Shown here in pieces: positions 62,560 through 64,000 of a DNA stretch of 64,000 nucleotides; position 1 is the stretch's first letter; every line of letters starts with the position of its first letter. The notes beneath the pieces were generated by a model. It was not told the origin of the DNA. It ran no database searches and saw only the letters and a list, made by a program, of their open reading frames with translations. The stretch is taken from NCBI RefSeq assembly GCF_024648825.1, contig NZ_JANBBE010000004.1, forward strand, positions 124,001 through 188,000, read 5' to 3'. Origin of the DNA: Lentzea californiensis (GTDB lineage Bacteria; Actinomycetota; Actinomycetes; Mycobacteriales; Pseudonocardiaceae). Made by a program: the position numbers and the translations under genes.

Positions 62560-62919
62560 GGTTCCAAGCTACGGACGGGGTGGCCGGGGGACATTGGGGT
62601 GAGCCGCAATGTTGGGGTGGGGGAAACCTCACCTCGACCGGGGGATGACCACTAGGGGGAGCCGAATATCCCGTGCTCACCCGAAGAGCGCGATCGTTCC
62701 GGGCGCCGTCGCGACCGTCCGGAACGTGCAGGGTGAGAGTCCTCACGCCGGTCGCCCTCGCGGCCTGATCGCGGGCCTAGGGCGCACGCCGGGGACGGTC
62801 CGCACCGAGCCGATCATTCCTCCACAGAGGATTTGGTGGGACTTGGACATGTGTCGTTGGTCCACATCGTTCCGGAAAGGCCTTTCCGGTCCGAAATCGT
62901 TTGACTACGATCGTGTTCG
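62560..62919. other. 360-bp intergenic region with an 18-bp palindrome
   Basis: Divergent region between the DedA gene and the AfsR-like gene. It contains the perfect palindrome CCGGAAAGGCCTTTCCGG at 62872-62889, 30 bp before ATG 62920, and short direct repeats of TTGGGGTG at about 62595-62625. No credible reading frame or RNA is seen. Confidence 0.55.
62872..62889. promoter_or_regulatory. Perfect 18-bp palindrome before AfsR-like gene
   Basis: CCGGAAAGGCCTTTCCGG is fully self-complementary. Distance to the start codon and absence of a spacer suggest a homodimeric operator overlapping the promoter or early leader. Confidence 0.5.
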
Positions 62920-64000
62920 ATGGCTGACCAGGTGGGGACGTGTGCGTTCTGCGGCACCGCGGCCGCCACCTCCCGGCGCAGACAGGCGCGGTACTGCTCG
63001 AACGCGTGCCGGCAGCGGGCCTACCGGCAGCGCGTGCACGAACCCGTTACGGCACTGGACAGTTTCGTCGGCCGCGACGCCGAACTGGCCCGTCTCGGCG
63101 GGTTCGCCGGCACGCGCGTGCTCACGCTCGTCGGGCCGGCAGGGGTCGGGAAGAGCAGGCTGGTCAAGGAGTTCGCCGGGAGCCGGGCGGTGTGGGTCGA
63201 GCTCGCGCCGGCGAACGACGTGGCGCGCGCCTGTGCGGCGGCGCTCGGTGAGCCGGTCGGGGAGCCCGTGCTGAGCACGCTGGTGCGGGCGCTGGCGGGT
63301 TGCGACACACTGCTGGTGCTGGACAACTGCGAACGCGTCGCGGGGGAGTGCGCGGCGTTGCTGGAGCCGTTGCTGCTCGGCTGTCCCGGTCTCTCGGTCA
63401 TCGCGACCAGCCGCGAACCGTTGCGGGTGCCCGGTGAGGTCCTCTTCGCGGTGCAGCCGTTGTCGATCACGGACGCGGTGGCCCTGTTCGCCGACCGGGC
63501 CCGCGCGAACCAGGTGGGCCTGCGGCTGGGCGACGGGGACGCGCTGGCCGCTTTGTGCGCGCGTCTCGACCGCCTCCCGCTGGCCATCGAGCTCGCGGCC
63601 AGGCTGGTGACCCTGTTGCCCGTCAAGGAGGTCCTGGCGCGGCTCGACGACCGCCTGGAGCTGCTCAACCGGGGAAACCGGACCGCCGCGGCACGCCACC
63701 AGAGCCTGCGCGCCGCGATCGGGTGGAGCTACGACCACCTCAGCGCCGACGAGCAGCACGTGTTCCGGTGCATCTCGAAGGGCCAGGGAGGCTTCGGGCT
63801 CGACGTCGCGGTGCAGGCCTGCGACCTGCCCTCGGACCGTGTGCTGGTGCTGCTGTCCGCGCTCGTGGCCAAGTCGCTGCTGACGTTCACCGGGGCCGGC
63901 AGGTTCGAGCAACTGGAGTCGGTCCGGCTCTACGGAAGGGAACGGCTCGCGGAGCAGTTCACTGGAGGAGGCTCAGCCGCTGATCGGAAGGTGGTCCGCC
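62920..64000 (+). CDS. AfsR/SARP-like NB-ARC ATPase with N-terminal zinc finger, 3' partial
   Basis: 360 residues are visible before the window ends. ATG 62920. The first ~35 residues form a small zinc finger: C-x-x-C in CAFCGTAA and C-S-x-x-C in YCSNACRQRAYRQR. After FVGRDAELARL comes a STAND/NB-ARC-type ATPase: Walker A VGPAGVGKSRLV, Walker B LLVLDNCERV, sensor VIATSREPLRVPGE, LPLAIELAARLV and a winged-helix part RHQSLRAAIGWSYDHLS. Related proteins are AfsR-like regulators, often with TPR domains that would lie past the end. No SARP DNA-binding domain at the N-terminus; the zinc finger takes its place. Confidence 0.85.
   Translation, partial: MADQVGTCAFCGTAAATSRRRQARYCSNACRQRAYRQRVHEPVTALDSFVGRDAELARLGGFAGTRVLTLVGPAGVGKSRLVKEFAGSRAVWVELAPANDVARACAAALGEPVGEPVLSTLVRALAGCDTLLVLDNCERVAGECAALLEPLLLGCPGLSVIATSREPLRVPGEVLFAVQPLSITDAVALFADRARANQVGLRLGDGDALAALCARLDRLPLAIELAARLVTLLPVKEVLARLDDRLELLNRGNRTAAARHQSLRAAIGWSYDHLSADEQHVFRCISKGQGGFGLDVAVQACDLPSDRVLVLLSALVAKSLLTFTGAGRFEQLESVRLYGRERLAEQFTGGGSAADRKVVR

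Overview
The window is high-GC chromosomal DNA of an actinobacterium. Many GTG starts, ATGA/GTGA stop-start overlaps, a Mec-CysO-CysM system, a DUF5753/DUF397 regulator pair and DUF222-type HNH endonuclease all fit, and the gene content resembles Pseudonocardiaceae (Lentzea/Saccharothrix-like); genus is inference only. The order dinG ... pncB, clpS, DUF2017, S58 peptidase, mec, cysO, cysM, rhomboid, murI, Rv1339-like MBL, rph, rdgB matches the order I know from Mycobacterium tuberculosis Rv1329c-Rv1341, so the right third is conserved core chromosome; ctaD-serB is a second conserved pair.

Layout. 1-1684: methionine salvage genes mtnC (5' cut by the window edge), mtnB, mtnD. 1796-6319: secreted polysaccharide-lyase-like protein with a DasR-like operator, GNAT, asparaginase, HNH endonuclease, XRE/DUF397 pair. 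6306-9692: a radical-SAM-like protein without its iron-sulfur cysteines, then a LuxR-type response regulator and histidine kinase. 9757-14667: polyol-type dehydrogenase plus CUT1 ABC transporter under a DeoR regulator. 14936-20550: GH13 alpha-glucosidase plus a second CUT1 transporter under a LacI regulator. Neither transporter carries its own ATPase.

20614-27038 is an accessory island and the most unusual part. It holds a decayed gene, two tiny proline-rich peptides sharing a PVSxVD(W/F)FRxxPTGG block, one of them overlapping the stop codon of an HExxH protein of the putative peptide beta-hydroxylase family, a 50-residue membrane peptide divergent from a FadR/GntR regulator over a 33-bp palindrome, an unrecognised two-helix membrane protein, and two tandem Thr-rich LAxTG surface proteins with duplicated leaders. 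It reads as an uncharacterised ribosomally made, modified-peptide locus.

27035-39007: APH-like kinase, DUF305 lipoprotein, ctaD, serB, a PTH2-like protein, phospholipase D, two tandem VOC proteins, dinG helicase, TIGR04222 protein, nucleotidyltransferase and bioY. 39107-44295: an actinobacterial exosortase next to a membrane glycosyltransferase, divergent from a secreted C-terminally anchored protein, a 63-residue LAVTG peptide, a UDP-GlcNAc 2-epimerase and a second secreted protein; the two secreted genes share the 10-mer GGTAATTGCC upstream. 44408-56824: NAD salvage (pncA, pncB), clpS and the mec-cysO-cysM-murI-rph-rdgB core block, interrupted by ArsR/SRPBCC genes, an SMP-30 hydrolase, OsmC and DUF2231 genes. 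56863-64000: SMR exporter, bcp, lipoprotein, LLM oxidoreductase, serine hydrolase, flavin monooxygenase, DedA protein and the N-terminal part of an AfsR-like ATPase with a zinc finger, cut by the window end. I saw no tRNA, rRNA, CRISPR array or intact transposase.
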